DNA of 64,000 nt from Crossaster papposus (lineage: Eukaryota > Echinodermata > Asteroidea > Velatida > Solasteridae): NCBI GenBank assembly GCA_037893245.1, contig JBAIAA010000352.1, positions 2,170,001 through 2,234,000 of the forward strand, given 5' to 3'. Positions 38,880-49,100 of this stretch are shown piece by piece. Each line of letters starts with the position of its first letter. The stretch's first letter is position 1. Position numbers and translations under genes: made by a program. A model generated the notes under the pieces. It was not told the origin of the DNA and did not search any database. It was given only the letters and a program-made list of their open reading frames with translations.

Positions 38880-39636
38880 AGCCCTGTTCGCACTGGACTT
38901 AAAATGATAAAACGTCCCTAGACGATGGGTCCTTTACCCATTTTAAGTCCAGTGCGGACAGCCCAGGACGTTTTCCTCTCAGGTACTTCTCCCGAGTCCA
39001 GTGGGTACTTCTACCGGCCAACTGCTGCCCGGGAAAACGTCCCTGGTCGCTTTTCCCTAGACGATAAGTCCAATGCGAACAGCGCGACTCGGTAAAAGCG
39101 TCCCAGGAAAACGTTAATCCGGCCCCCCAGTGCAAGGTCACGCTAAACAAGACACTGCGCATGCGCTCTTTGCATTGTTTACGTGAGGGCACGCTGCATG
39201 CAAATCGCATCGTGATCACATTCGCATGTGGTTCTGCAAAAAGTTTACAGAGAGTTGGGGTTCCTTTGGTCAATATTATGGCAGATATTATTATTGATAC
39301 AGTCGGAAGATTTGAAGCGCTTCGGAACAACAAATAAGAACAAGAATAGAAGAGAGCGTGGAGTAGTTGTTGCAATACCGTACGGCTAGCGATGGCGTCA
39401 ATGATGCGATCGGGGAAAAAAAAGCGCGCGCGCGATCACGGGGTCAATGCAGAAAGGTCACGCAAAGCGCCCTCACGAGTCATTATAATGACAGCTCGGC
39501 TACTTTTCCCACGGTCTCGGTAACATTTTCCTGTGTCGAAAGTCCAAGTGCGAACAGTGGTCAAATTTGACCATTTTTATTTGACCATCGTCTCAGTAAA
39601 ACCTTCCCAAAAAAAAGTCCAGTGCGAACACGGCTT
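38880..39636. mobile_element. Inverted-repeat element (gttcgcactggact ends)
   Basis: agccctgttcgcactggact t at the left and aagtccagtgcgaacacggc t at the right are inverted. Several internal partial copies of agtccagtgcg..cagc and cgtccctagacgat imply nested rounds. A stray fragment lies at about 50820-50885. Confidence 0.8.
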
Positions 39637-39642
39637 ATGGTA

Positions 39643-39676
39643 GTACAACCATGGAGGAATTCCTCCATGGTACAAC
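39643..39676. mobile_element. Mini-hairpin insertion with 7-bp direct repeats, copy 2
   Basis: Perfect 20-bp palindrome CATGGAGGAATTCCTCCATG at 39650-39669 flanked by GTACAAC on each side. Shares the CATGGAGG tip with the copy at 35461-35500. Confidence 0.8.
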
Positions 39677-39864
39677 AGATCGATGCACACAAAATTGTAT
39701 TTTGTTCTACTTTATTAATCAAAATCAACATTTCTGTAAATGAAACCTGAAACTGTAGGTAACTAATAGATGTCTTTCATGACAAAAAATGTAAATCACA
39801 TTTTGATGAAATGTTTACCCTCCCAACTTTGAGTTGGCCATTACATGATAATGCACAGCGCGAC

Positions 39865-40251
39865 TTAAAGGTAGTATACACCATTTGCAGATATCGAAAA
39901 TATTTACTACTGAATTATTAAGAAATACCTTACTCAATTGAAAGTAAATAATGATTCTAGGCATTCAGCAAAAGGATTGCGCTAGATATCCTGTAATTAT
40001 TCCAAAAAAATGAATTTTATAAAGAAAAATTCGCTCTCGCCGGACGGCGAGAGCGAAAAAACAAAGATAACATAAGAATAACTGCTCGACCCCGGTTGAA
40101 AACAAACGCTGTTTTTCGTGCTTTTCTCGGCATCCATGATTGTAAAACTTCGGAAAAGTCTGTTAAACGATATTTACTATGAAATACAACCCCCCAAATC
40201 TACCCATTCATGATAATTCAAGCAATTACCAATGGTGTATACTACCTTTAA
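39865..40251 (-). mobile_element. TTAA MITE family A, copy 8
   Basis: Complete; shares its right TTAA (40248-40251) with the left TTAA of the following family B copy. The central hairpin is tcgctctcgccg/ga/cggcgagagcga, changed symmetrically from the family's gcgatcgcc..ggcgatcgc. Confidence 0.94.
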
Positions 40252-40653
40252 AGGGATCGTATACGTTTGGTAATTACTCCAAAAATTAATAGCATTGAAT
40301 AAAAACTTACTTGGTAAGAAGTACAGCAGCTTTGGATAGTATAATGCATTTTTAGAAACTTTTCACTTCGAAGTACTGTGGTTATGGAAAAAGATATATC
40401 TTTTTATCCCTAAAAATTTGAATCTGAGAAGCGTTACTGCAGTGACGTTTCTCAGACTGTGTATTCCAATGCAGATTATTCTTCCCGCTTGGACATAACT
40501 GCTCCAGATTTTCGGCAATATCTCAAAATCGTTACCACCTTTTGAAATGAAATTTGTACAGGTTAGTTTTATGGTATATATATATATATAACTAAATAGG
40601 ATTGAAACAAACAGTGGGTTCCAATTACCGAACGTCTACGATCCATTACCCTT
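40248..40653 (+). mobile_element. TTAA MITE family B, copy 3
   Basis: Begins at the shared TTAA. The right end is decayed (aacgtctacgatccattacc). Confidence 0.9.
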
Positions 40654-41259
40654 TTTTTGTAGAGCTAGCAGCTGCAGCTTTTTTTAAAGCAGCATTACAT
40701 GCTAGATATGCATAGGGTGGGATAAATTTTATTAAGTTTGTACTATAAAGTAACGGTATTGTAGACAAAATCAACACCGAGTTTAGAAGATATGTGATAG
40801 TATAGTGGATATTTTGTACCAGTCTCGATATTCATAGCTTGTGGGCTCGAATCCTACATGTGTGAGTAGTTTTCTTTTTGATTTTTTTGAATATTTTTTT
40901 TTTTCAAGGGAAAATAAAGCCCAAGTACCTGACATGCAAGTTAATGGTGATAAATTATGCAGCAAAAAGTGTATAAAGTTTTGTGTTCAATTGTAAAAGC
41001 TATATCATGTGTGATGCAATTCTATGGTTATGCAAGGTATTCAACAATGGTAGGCTTCATAGTGGGTATTGCATAAATGGCCTTTTTTTTTGTTAACCAA
41101 AAACCAAGACCGTAACGAACAAACACGTGCAGTAGGGTAGTAGTTTTGTAAAGATGACATGTACGAATTATTGTATTTGATTATGACAGTTGTATAATGG
41201 TTTCATTTTTTTGAGGCTGGTAAACTTGCATTTTTTACTTTTGGCAAGTACCGGTAGTG
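40654..41259 (+). other. Intergenic, no feature recognised
   Basis: AT-rich sequence. A weak tRNA B-box-like gggctcgaatcc at about 40845 is the only motif noted. Confidence 0.4.
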
Positions 41260-41267
41260 GTATGTTG

Positions 41268-41650
41268 TAGTGCTGGGACAAATCGGAGGTTTTCAAAACC
41301 GAATAACCGAATTTGAAAATATCGAATAATCGATCCTCCGAATTCGTTAATCGGTTTACAAAATCCATTTTTTTATTATTATTATCTTTTTTTTTTTTTT
41401 TTTTATATTTTTTTTTATAAAAGTGATTTTAATGGATTAAGTGACATGGAAGTTGCGTTCTCCAATACGTGCTATCAGCTACTTCAAACAGAACGTCTTT
41501 CCGCGTACCAGCTGACTGTATTCATGAGTTTATCTAGTGGCTCGTGTTTATTCACGTAACCATTGAATCGATGACAATGGCGCACAGCCAGCCTTGCTTA
41601 TTAACTTCGCCGCGCTTTTTTTTCTGCCCAGAAATCGTAAAAACAGCAGT

Positions 41651-41692
<42 letters not shown>

Positions 41693-41775
41693 CGAATATT
41701 CGGTTTTCAAATTTCAAACCGGTTTGTGGAAGCACATTCGAATAACCGAATATTCGGTTTTGAGTCCCAGCACTA
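41268..41775. mobile_element. hAT-type MITE with 8-bp target duplication
   Basis: Ends tagtgctgggac and gtcccagcacta, with GTATGTTG directly repeated at 41260-41267 and 41776-41783. Subterminal sequence is rich in aaaccgaata/tattcggttt. The interior holds two poly(T) runs (41391-41404 and 41656-41692). Confidence 0.93.
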
Positions 41776-41861
41776 GTATGTTGCTAATTTTTCAGATGAA
41801 ACCGTTTCTAATTGAAGAAGCTGATATTTTAACATCTTTTATTGGGGTCTTTCTTTGTCAA

Positions 41862-42050
41862 TTCAACACGTTTTTTTTTAACCCGAGCCTCACAGACTGG
41901 GTGTTACGATTGGCCTATGACTATGAGAAACCCCCAGAACTGGTTTAGCATTACCTCCAAATTTTAAATACTTATATCTCTAAGAAGTTTAGCACTTTGA
42001 AGGCCAAGTTGTACATCATTTTGAACTCTTTTCATGGTTTCCGTTTCATA
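41862..42050 (+). repeat. Duplicated segment P, copy 1
   Basis: gtgttacgattggcctatga, gagaaacccccag, tagcattacctccaaatttt and gttgtacatcattttgaact recur in the same order at 42893-43160. A dispersed element or ancient local duplication. Confidence 0.7.
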
Positions 42051-42169
42051 AATTCAAATTAAAAATCTAAAATATGCCACTAGAGCAACTTTTATGTATA
42101 CATAAGAAATGATGTATAAAACTGCATAATATGTTTTAAAATGTACACCTAGAAATGTGTTCGTGGACA

Positions 42170-42329
42170 TTAAAGGTAGGATAAACCATAGGTAATTGCT
42201 TGAATTATCATGAATGGGTAGATTTGGGGGGTTGTACTTTATAGTAAATATCGTTTAACTGACCTGTATTTCTTAATAAATCGGTAGTAAATATTTTTGA
42301 TATCTGCAAATGGTGTGTCCTACCTTTAA
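42170..42329 (+). mobile_element. TTAA MITE family A, copy 9 (160-bp deletion derivative)
   Basis: TTAA at both ends. Left terminus to ttaactgacctgt is joined directly to atttcttaataaatcggtag, so the central hairpin region is deleted. Confidence 0.92.
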
Positions 42330-42892
42330 CACGATTTGCTTCGTGCGAGTTGGCCTAGAGTTTGGTTTGGCAATGACTTCAAAAGTTTGCCGAACTCTAC
42401 AAACTTTCTCAGACTCAATTATATAAAAAGGTGTCGCTGGTATTGTGTTTGCGTGGCAAATACACAGGGGTGCTAAGTTCTCAAAAACAACCCCCCTCTC
42501 CCTCCAAACCCCCCCCCCCCCCAAAAAAAAAAAAAAAACTTTAATAGAAATACCTGAGACGAAGACAACAGCTATTATATAGTATGTGGGTATACCCAAA
42601 ACAAACGGAAAGAGATATATTGACAAGTAAAAAAAAAAAAAAAAGTGGACCATGAGGCAAAATCCTACTTATTTTTCAGCAAGGAAATGAGATCACCCCA
42701 TAAGATTATTTTCCAGACTTTACAACATCTTTCCAAGGAGTTGTATACATTTTTTATGGGCCAAATTGTCTGCCAATGTACAAATGTTTGTTTATAATGC
42801 TTTCATTAGCCCAAAATGTGTCCACAGAATGATTCACTCTGTTTTCAACTTCTTGTTGTGATTTGGAAGAAAACAAACATAACTGGGTTATT

Positions 42893-43160
42893 CCATGTCA
42901 ACAAGCGCTTTTGGACCTGACCCTCGCAGATTGAAATGATATTTGGTGTTATGATTAGCCTATGTATCCGGTATATTATGGGAAACCCCCAGCAATTTGT
43001 TATTTGTGGTAATTTGGCTAGATAGGTTTTGGAGATGCAGGTTAGCGAACTTTAGACTAATTAGCATTACCTCCAAACTTTGAATACTTGTAAATTAACA
43101 GCACCTAGAAGGCCAATTAAGTTGTACATCATTTTAAACTCTTTGATAAAATACATTTGT
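42893..43160 (+). repeat. Duplicated segment P, copy 2
   Basis: See 41862-42050; extra sequence is present between ccccagcaatttg and the gactaattagcattacctcc block. Confidence 0.7.
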
Positions 43161-43236
43161 AAAATAAAAATCATAGTGTTAGGCATAACAAAAATACATA
43201 CCCAAATGACTTTCAACCTTGAATTATGAAAATATG

Positions 43237-43613
43237 TTAAAGGGATCATATATACGTTTGGTAATTGGAACCCATTGTTTGTTTCAATCCTATATAGTTA
43301 TAGATATATACCATAAAACTAACCTGTAAAAATTGAGATATTGCCGAAAATCTGGAGCGGTTACATGTATGTCCACGCAGGAAGAATAATCTGCATTGGA
43401 ATACACACTCTGAGAAACGTCACTGCAGTAACGCTTCACAGATTCAAATTTTTGGGGATAAAAAGTGATATCTTTTTCTATAACCGCAGTACTTCGAAGT
43501 GAAAAGTTTCTAAAAATGCATTATACTATCCAAAGCTGCTGTACTTCTTACCAAGTAAGTTGTTATGGCCATACATTTTTGAAGTAATTACCAAACGTAT
43601 ACGATCCCTTTAA
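43237..43613 (-). mobile_element. TTAA MITE family B, copy 4
   Basis: TTAA-bounded reverse copy, agggatcatatatacgtttg to acgtatacgatccctttaa. Confidence 0.93.
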
Positions 43614-44064
43614 GCTTAAAATGTCACCACATTTTCTGAAATGTTAGTTTATGATGGTAGCAACAATCTTGAAAAATGGGCGCTTTGAAACTTTTGAAGT
43701 AGCGACTGTTTACTCGCCATACAAAAATAGTTCTCACACGGTGGCCGTCAACCATAAAAAATATTTGCACTAATAACAAACTTGGAGCAGGAAATATACT
43801 TAATATACTAAGTCACGTCTTGCACTTTGTACACGTAAATGTGGCCAATTGCGTGACAATTGTTCGTATATTTGCAAACGTGCTTAACATTAACCCTAAT
43901 GATCCCTTCAAGGAGTGTGATGTACATGTACATGTACGATACCACTGACTTTTGGGTTTTTGTTTTGTTGAAATTTTTTTTTTTCCAACTTGTCTCATTT
44001 GATATTTACATTTTGGTGGAAGCACGTCCGTCTAAATCTGTTGTCATTAAGTTATTGACACCTG

Positions 44065-44065
<1 letters not shown>

Positions 44066-44101
<36 letters not shown>

Positions 44102-44780
44102 CATAATCGCGCTTGGGTCGACCGTTCGCAGTAATTTTACGGCATTACGATGACCACCGTCGTTAAGACGACCGTTTGGTGGTCGTCCGAGCGCCCAAGT
44201 ACTCGATAAAATTACATTTTTTTACATTTTATTGAATATGTCGATAGATTGGGGTACATTATCCTATAGATTTTTAATTTCGTGGCGAAAGCTCTAGATA
44301 AAAACGGGTTAGGTTACAGTAAAAAATGTAAAATTTTGCACACGTCTCTATGGAGTGGTTGTGGTAATACTGGTTTTTCGAGTTTATATAACGACGGTGG
44401 TCATCGTAATGGCGTAAAATTACTGCGAACGGTCGACCCAAGCGCGCATAGGCTATAATATATATATATATATACAAACACGTATATATATTCTCGAAAA
44501 ATAGACATTAGCGGGACCACTCCATAGAGACGTGCACAAAATTTTACATTCTTTATTGTAACCTAACCCGTTTTTACCTAGAGCTTTTTCCACGAAATTT
44601 CATATTTATGCATTGTGGACCCTACTCTATCGATATAGACTATTATTAAATGTTAAAAAATGTATCTCCTTCCAGTAGTTGGGCGTTCGGGCGACCTCGA
44701 AACGGTCTCCCTAACGACGGTGGTCACCCTAATGTCGTTAAAATTACGGAAAATGGTCGACCCAATGGTGATTATGCCCA
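44066..44780. repeat. Complex foldback region with (TA)n ends
   Basis: An arm of about 75 bp at 44096-44165 (cgcgcttgggtcgaccgttc gcagtaattttac, cattacgatgaccaccgtcg) is mirrored at 44390-44455. A third, diverged partial copy lies at 44700-44765. A second inverted pair, tctctatggagtggt (44344) and accactccatagaga (44516), overlaps it. (TA)n runs at 44067-44097 and 44458-44474 flank the arms. Confidence 0.85.
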
Positions 44781-45109
44781 TATATGTACTTTACAGCTGC
44801 GTAATACCCAATTGAAATAAATATAAGGTACATCTGCGTTAGATAGATTTATATAGTATGAAGAATGAGCCAATTCGATGTTTTGCCTGCCCAGGCGCCG
44901 ACTAGACTGAACAATGCATTTGTAAGGATAAACAAAACCACATCAGTCATGCTGTCACAGTCCTTCATGGTCCAAAAGACGAGCTTAGAGCATCACGTGG
45001 GTTTGTTTGTTCAAAATTCTGTCCCAGACTTTATTGCTCACAGGAAAACATCGAATTGGCTTATTAATTGAAGACTGATATTTCACACATTGGTTGGCAC
45101 TTGAAGTCG

Positions 45110-45336
45110 TTAACCAGTTCGCGCGGGGATTATTTTAACATCAAACTCGATCAAACAGGCCGATGGTACCGGGAAGAACACCCACGCACTTCCAGCCTTG
45201 CTCGCTGCTGATAGACATTTCCAGCCTTGCTCGCTGCTGATATACATTTCCAGCCTTGCTCATGACGTGTTTATAAATGCGTCATCCGTTTTGAATCTTA
45301 GGAAAACTTTGCGTGTTTATACGTCTTCGCGGATGT
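45110..45336 (+). mobile_element. TTAA MITE family C, copy 4
   Basis: ttaaccagttcgcgcgggga at the left; the right end is decayed (gtgtttatacgtcttcgcgg). Confidence 0.85.
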
Positions 45337-45431
45337 AAGTAATCTTGTCAATAACAGGATTACCAATATTGGATTATGCCCATCACTTTGAAAAAGAAAT
45401 AACTATTGATTTCAGAGGAAACAATCTCTCG

Positions 45432-45662
45432 GGTTGGATTAGAACCCACTACTGTATCTCTTGCTTTCTAGTGCAGACGTCGGACCACTCGACCACCGAG
45501 CCATCTTATGATTGCTCTGGACGCGGTACTTGCTACTTCTTTATTAGATACGATCCAGCCAGCCGGCCTGCCTAGCTGGCTTGCTCGGTGGTAGTAAGAC
45601 GTCTGCGCTAGAAAGCAAGATCGAGGTCCAGGATTCGAGTTACACCCAAGTGATTTGTTTTC
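45432..45662. mobile_element. Inverted pair of tRNA-derived SINE heads
   Basis: Minus-strand head: rc of ggttggattagaacccacta...gcagacgtcggaccactcga ccaccgagcc. Plus-strand head from gctcggtggtagtaagacgt ctgcgctagaaagcaaga to ccaggattcgagttacaccc. Both share gacgtctgc.ctagaaagcaaga, so the ~70-bp heads form an inverted repeat. Confidence 0.75.
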
Positions 45663-46010
45663 ATTATCTTTTGGGACAACACTCGAGTAATCAGTATGCA
45701 GTGTTATAGGTTGGTGAAAGGCAAAATCCAAATATTGAATTTACATCGCTCTGATGCAAATTTCATCCTTCGAATACTTTGAACTTAGGATTTCCTATTG
45801 AAATTGTTTAATGCGTATTTATTGTCTCCATACCTGCAGATTGTCTGCACACTACAGGCCTCTGTAGTAAATCTGTCCTTGTTCAGAGTTTTGTCATCTT
45901 TGGCATACTTGTATTTTATATTACAGTTGAGCAGTCGTAGAGCAGGAGGACATTCCTAATTGCACTGCAACTCTGAGAATCTTCTTCGAGTTATCTTGTC
46001 CGATTCTGTC

Positions 46011-46107
46011 ATGGCAAGAGGACAGACGTTATGTCCTATGCCACCTACTGCCAAGGCCCTGTGCATACTGTGGTTTGTTTCATCCCTCATACAACACTGC
46101 AGTGGAG
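46011..46107 (+). CDS. PLXDC: PLXDC exon 1, signal peptide
   Basis: ATG followed by MARGQTLCPMPP and the hydrophobic core ALCILWFVSSLIQ, ending HCSGG at donor gtaagc (phase 1). An in-frame TAA at 45957-45959 supports this ATG. A possible acceptor ttatattacag just before 45927 suggests that this exon also carries 5' UTR and that the transcript starts further upstream. Confidence 0.78.
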
Positions 46108-49100
46108 GTAAGCTTGTGCACAATAAAGAATTACTATGTCCTGTAAGCGCCCAATTATTGGGCTACAAAACGCGTTTTGATCGAAATGATGTTCATTGGA
46201 AAGAGCCTTTGAAGGTAGCCTGGATACACCATTTGCAGGTATCGAAAATATTTACTACCGAATTATAAAGAAATATCTTGCCCATTTAAAAGTAAATGAT
46301 GATTCTAGGCATCCAGCAAAATTATTGAGCTAGATATCCTGTAATTATTCCAAAAGTAGAATTTTATAAAGACAAATTCGCGATCGCCGGCCGGCGATCG
46401 CCGGCCGGCGATCGCGAAAAAAAAAATAACATAAGAATAACTGCTCGACGCCGGTTAAAAACAAACGCTGTTTTTCGTGCTTTTCTCGGCATCCATGATT
46501 GTAAAACTTCGGACAGGTCAGTTAAACGATATTTACTATAAAATACAATCCTACAAATCTACCCATTCATGATAATTCAAGCAATTACCAATGGTGTATA
46601 CTACCTTTTTAAAAAGTAGAATATAAACACCCGCACAACCATCTTTTGAAAACTAGGTGATTTTGTGTTATTCTTGTATAGATCGGATTTCGGAGGTCAT
46701 TTTTTTTTTCACAAAAAATTGAGCTGTTTGGTGTAGTCAAGATTCCAGCCGGAAAGTGTTCGTCCTTAAAAACGGACGTGTGAGAAACGACATTTGTTCA
46801 CGATTTGTTTGGTTTTAATTTAATTTTTCTGAACAATTACAAGTTAACTAGCTCAATCATTTTGCTGGGTGCCTAGAATCATTATTTACTTTCAAATAAG
46901 TAAGATATGTCTTGCTAATTTGGTAGTAAACATTTTCGATATCTGCAAATGGTTTATCCTATTTGTACTTTCAGTCTAGTCATAAGCCCTTCTTCCTTTC
47001 GGCAAATGTTCTATGTCATGAGCATTGGAGCTAGGATTTTCCAAGCTACTTGGCAAATGTTAAAAAAACACGGCCTGATACTTTTAATTAAAACAAAATT
47101 GTTTTAATGGGTTTATACTACCCAACAAATTTGGCAGTAATAAAACAAAAAGTAGTGTTTTTTTTCTTACAAAATTGGGTCAGTCGGAAATGAGAACCAA
47201 AGAAATAAAAGTGCACTTGTCACAATAAAATTGAAAGTTGTTGGGGAAAGTGTTTACGTGGCACCATACCTTTTGAAATGGGGGGTGTCATTGGACTTTA
47301 TTAGCTAAAATCATGGGAGCAATAAATAGCAATAAAAGTTACTGTGGATCAACTCGACGATCAACTCGAACCTCCTAGGCTCTGCACTAAAAAGCATACC
47401 AAACCTAACTAACTTCAACAGCTGCACGCAGGTTCAGTAATTTATTGTTACCCTGGGTCGTACGGTATGAATAAAAACTAGCATTTGCTTTTACTTCAAA
47501 TTTTCAAGCATTTACTGGAATTTGTATGAATAAAAATGAAGCTAAAGGTTTGGAAAGTCTTTGCTAAAGACTAAAAGTATTTACTTTTTAATTTCCAGCA
47601 TTTGCTAGAATATTAGTATTTGCTCCATTTGGTATGAATACAAATGAGTAAATGCTTCAGATTTGCAATATTTACTCGTAATTTTTCAAAGTTGGGTCGG
47701 GGCTACCTTGAAAAAAGAGAAGCAAATACTAATATTAAAAATAGGAGCTTTTGTATAATGTGGTTATAGGCAGGAAAAGGTATGAACATGGAAGATAGAT
47801 CGTCTGGGATTAAAATATAAGCAGTTGATTGTAATAATTTTGGGGAAGGAAATGAGCGATAGATGGCCGATAATTTCTTGCAAATTTGCTGAGACAGAAA
47901 AGGGCATGACTGCGAATCAGCAACTTAAGGTTCCGATTTCATTCAAACACCCCTGTCGGCGTACGAGCGTCTATGCGTGGGTGTGTATCGTACACACTAT
48001 TGTTATAAACCATTCGGATGTGAAATCAATTGCAATCAATAACTTAATTCGAAGTAATTACTTTTACTTTTTGCTTGTACTTCATAGCATTGGCTATAGT
48101 TTTTATTCATACGACCCTCTGTACTTGAACCTAACAGTACTAAACCTGCCAAACTCCAACAGTTGTAAGTTTGATTGACTTGGTACAGATGGGTCCAATG
48201 CAATGTTCAGTGTTCAGTCTGATCAGTGCATTGATGACTGGCATAACATTCACCATGCCCCCAGTGGTAATGTGCTTGAGTGGGGACACACGTGGTGTAC
48301 ATACATACTTGTACACTTACAGTTCACCAGGAACTGTGTCGTGCATGGGTCACCCACAAATAAATGCCTGTGCATTCTCCTAAACTCTGAGTCACCTTTT
48401 GTACAAGTCTTATGTGCCTTTCTCAGTGCTCTGAACATCGCACAATTCAACAGGGTCTCCCTGGGCCTTTTGTATACCGAGTTGGACAACAAGTTGCTAA
48501 TGTTTGGTACCAAACCTGCTAAAACCCAGCAAAACCTGCAGTTGGAGTTTAATGGATTTGCCGGGTAGTTATATAGGGTTAAAATAACATCATGCACAGT
48601 GGTATGTGCACATTCAATTTGTTTTTTCTTTTTAAACATTCAAAACGACAAAAAAAAAGGGCTAGCATTTGAATATTAAGTCGATGGATTATTTGATATA
48701 GTGAACCGCTCTGCGAAAAGGTGTATTAAGTCGCACTGTGCATTGTCAATGTAATGGCCAAATCAACATTGACAAGGTAAACATTTCTTCAAAAAGTGAT
48801 TTTCATTATGTGTCATGAATTACATCTTTAATACCTACAGTTTCAGGTTTCACTGAAGGAAATGTTGAAAAGTGGAAAAAACAACAGTTTAGTGTGCATG
48901 GTTACGTTGTGTGTACTACAACAGAGCCAACTATTAAGCCTGTTTTCTCAGTTGTGTAATTTAAACTCCAAGGAAGTAATCAATATGCAAACATGTCATA
49001 TCTCCAGAACAGAAGGGGCTATGGAGCTCTATTATTATACCAAATGAAAGCTTGCGTTCTAGGCTTTCCAGCTTCGTATATAACTCAATTTCACATTTTG

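Noticed and set aside
38899..39375. 158-codon minus-strand ORF as a gene
   Set aside because: It lies within an inverted-repeat element with internally repeated aagtccagtgcg motifs; no recognisable domain.
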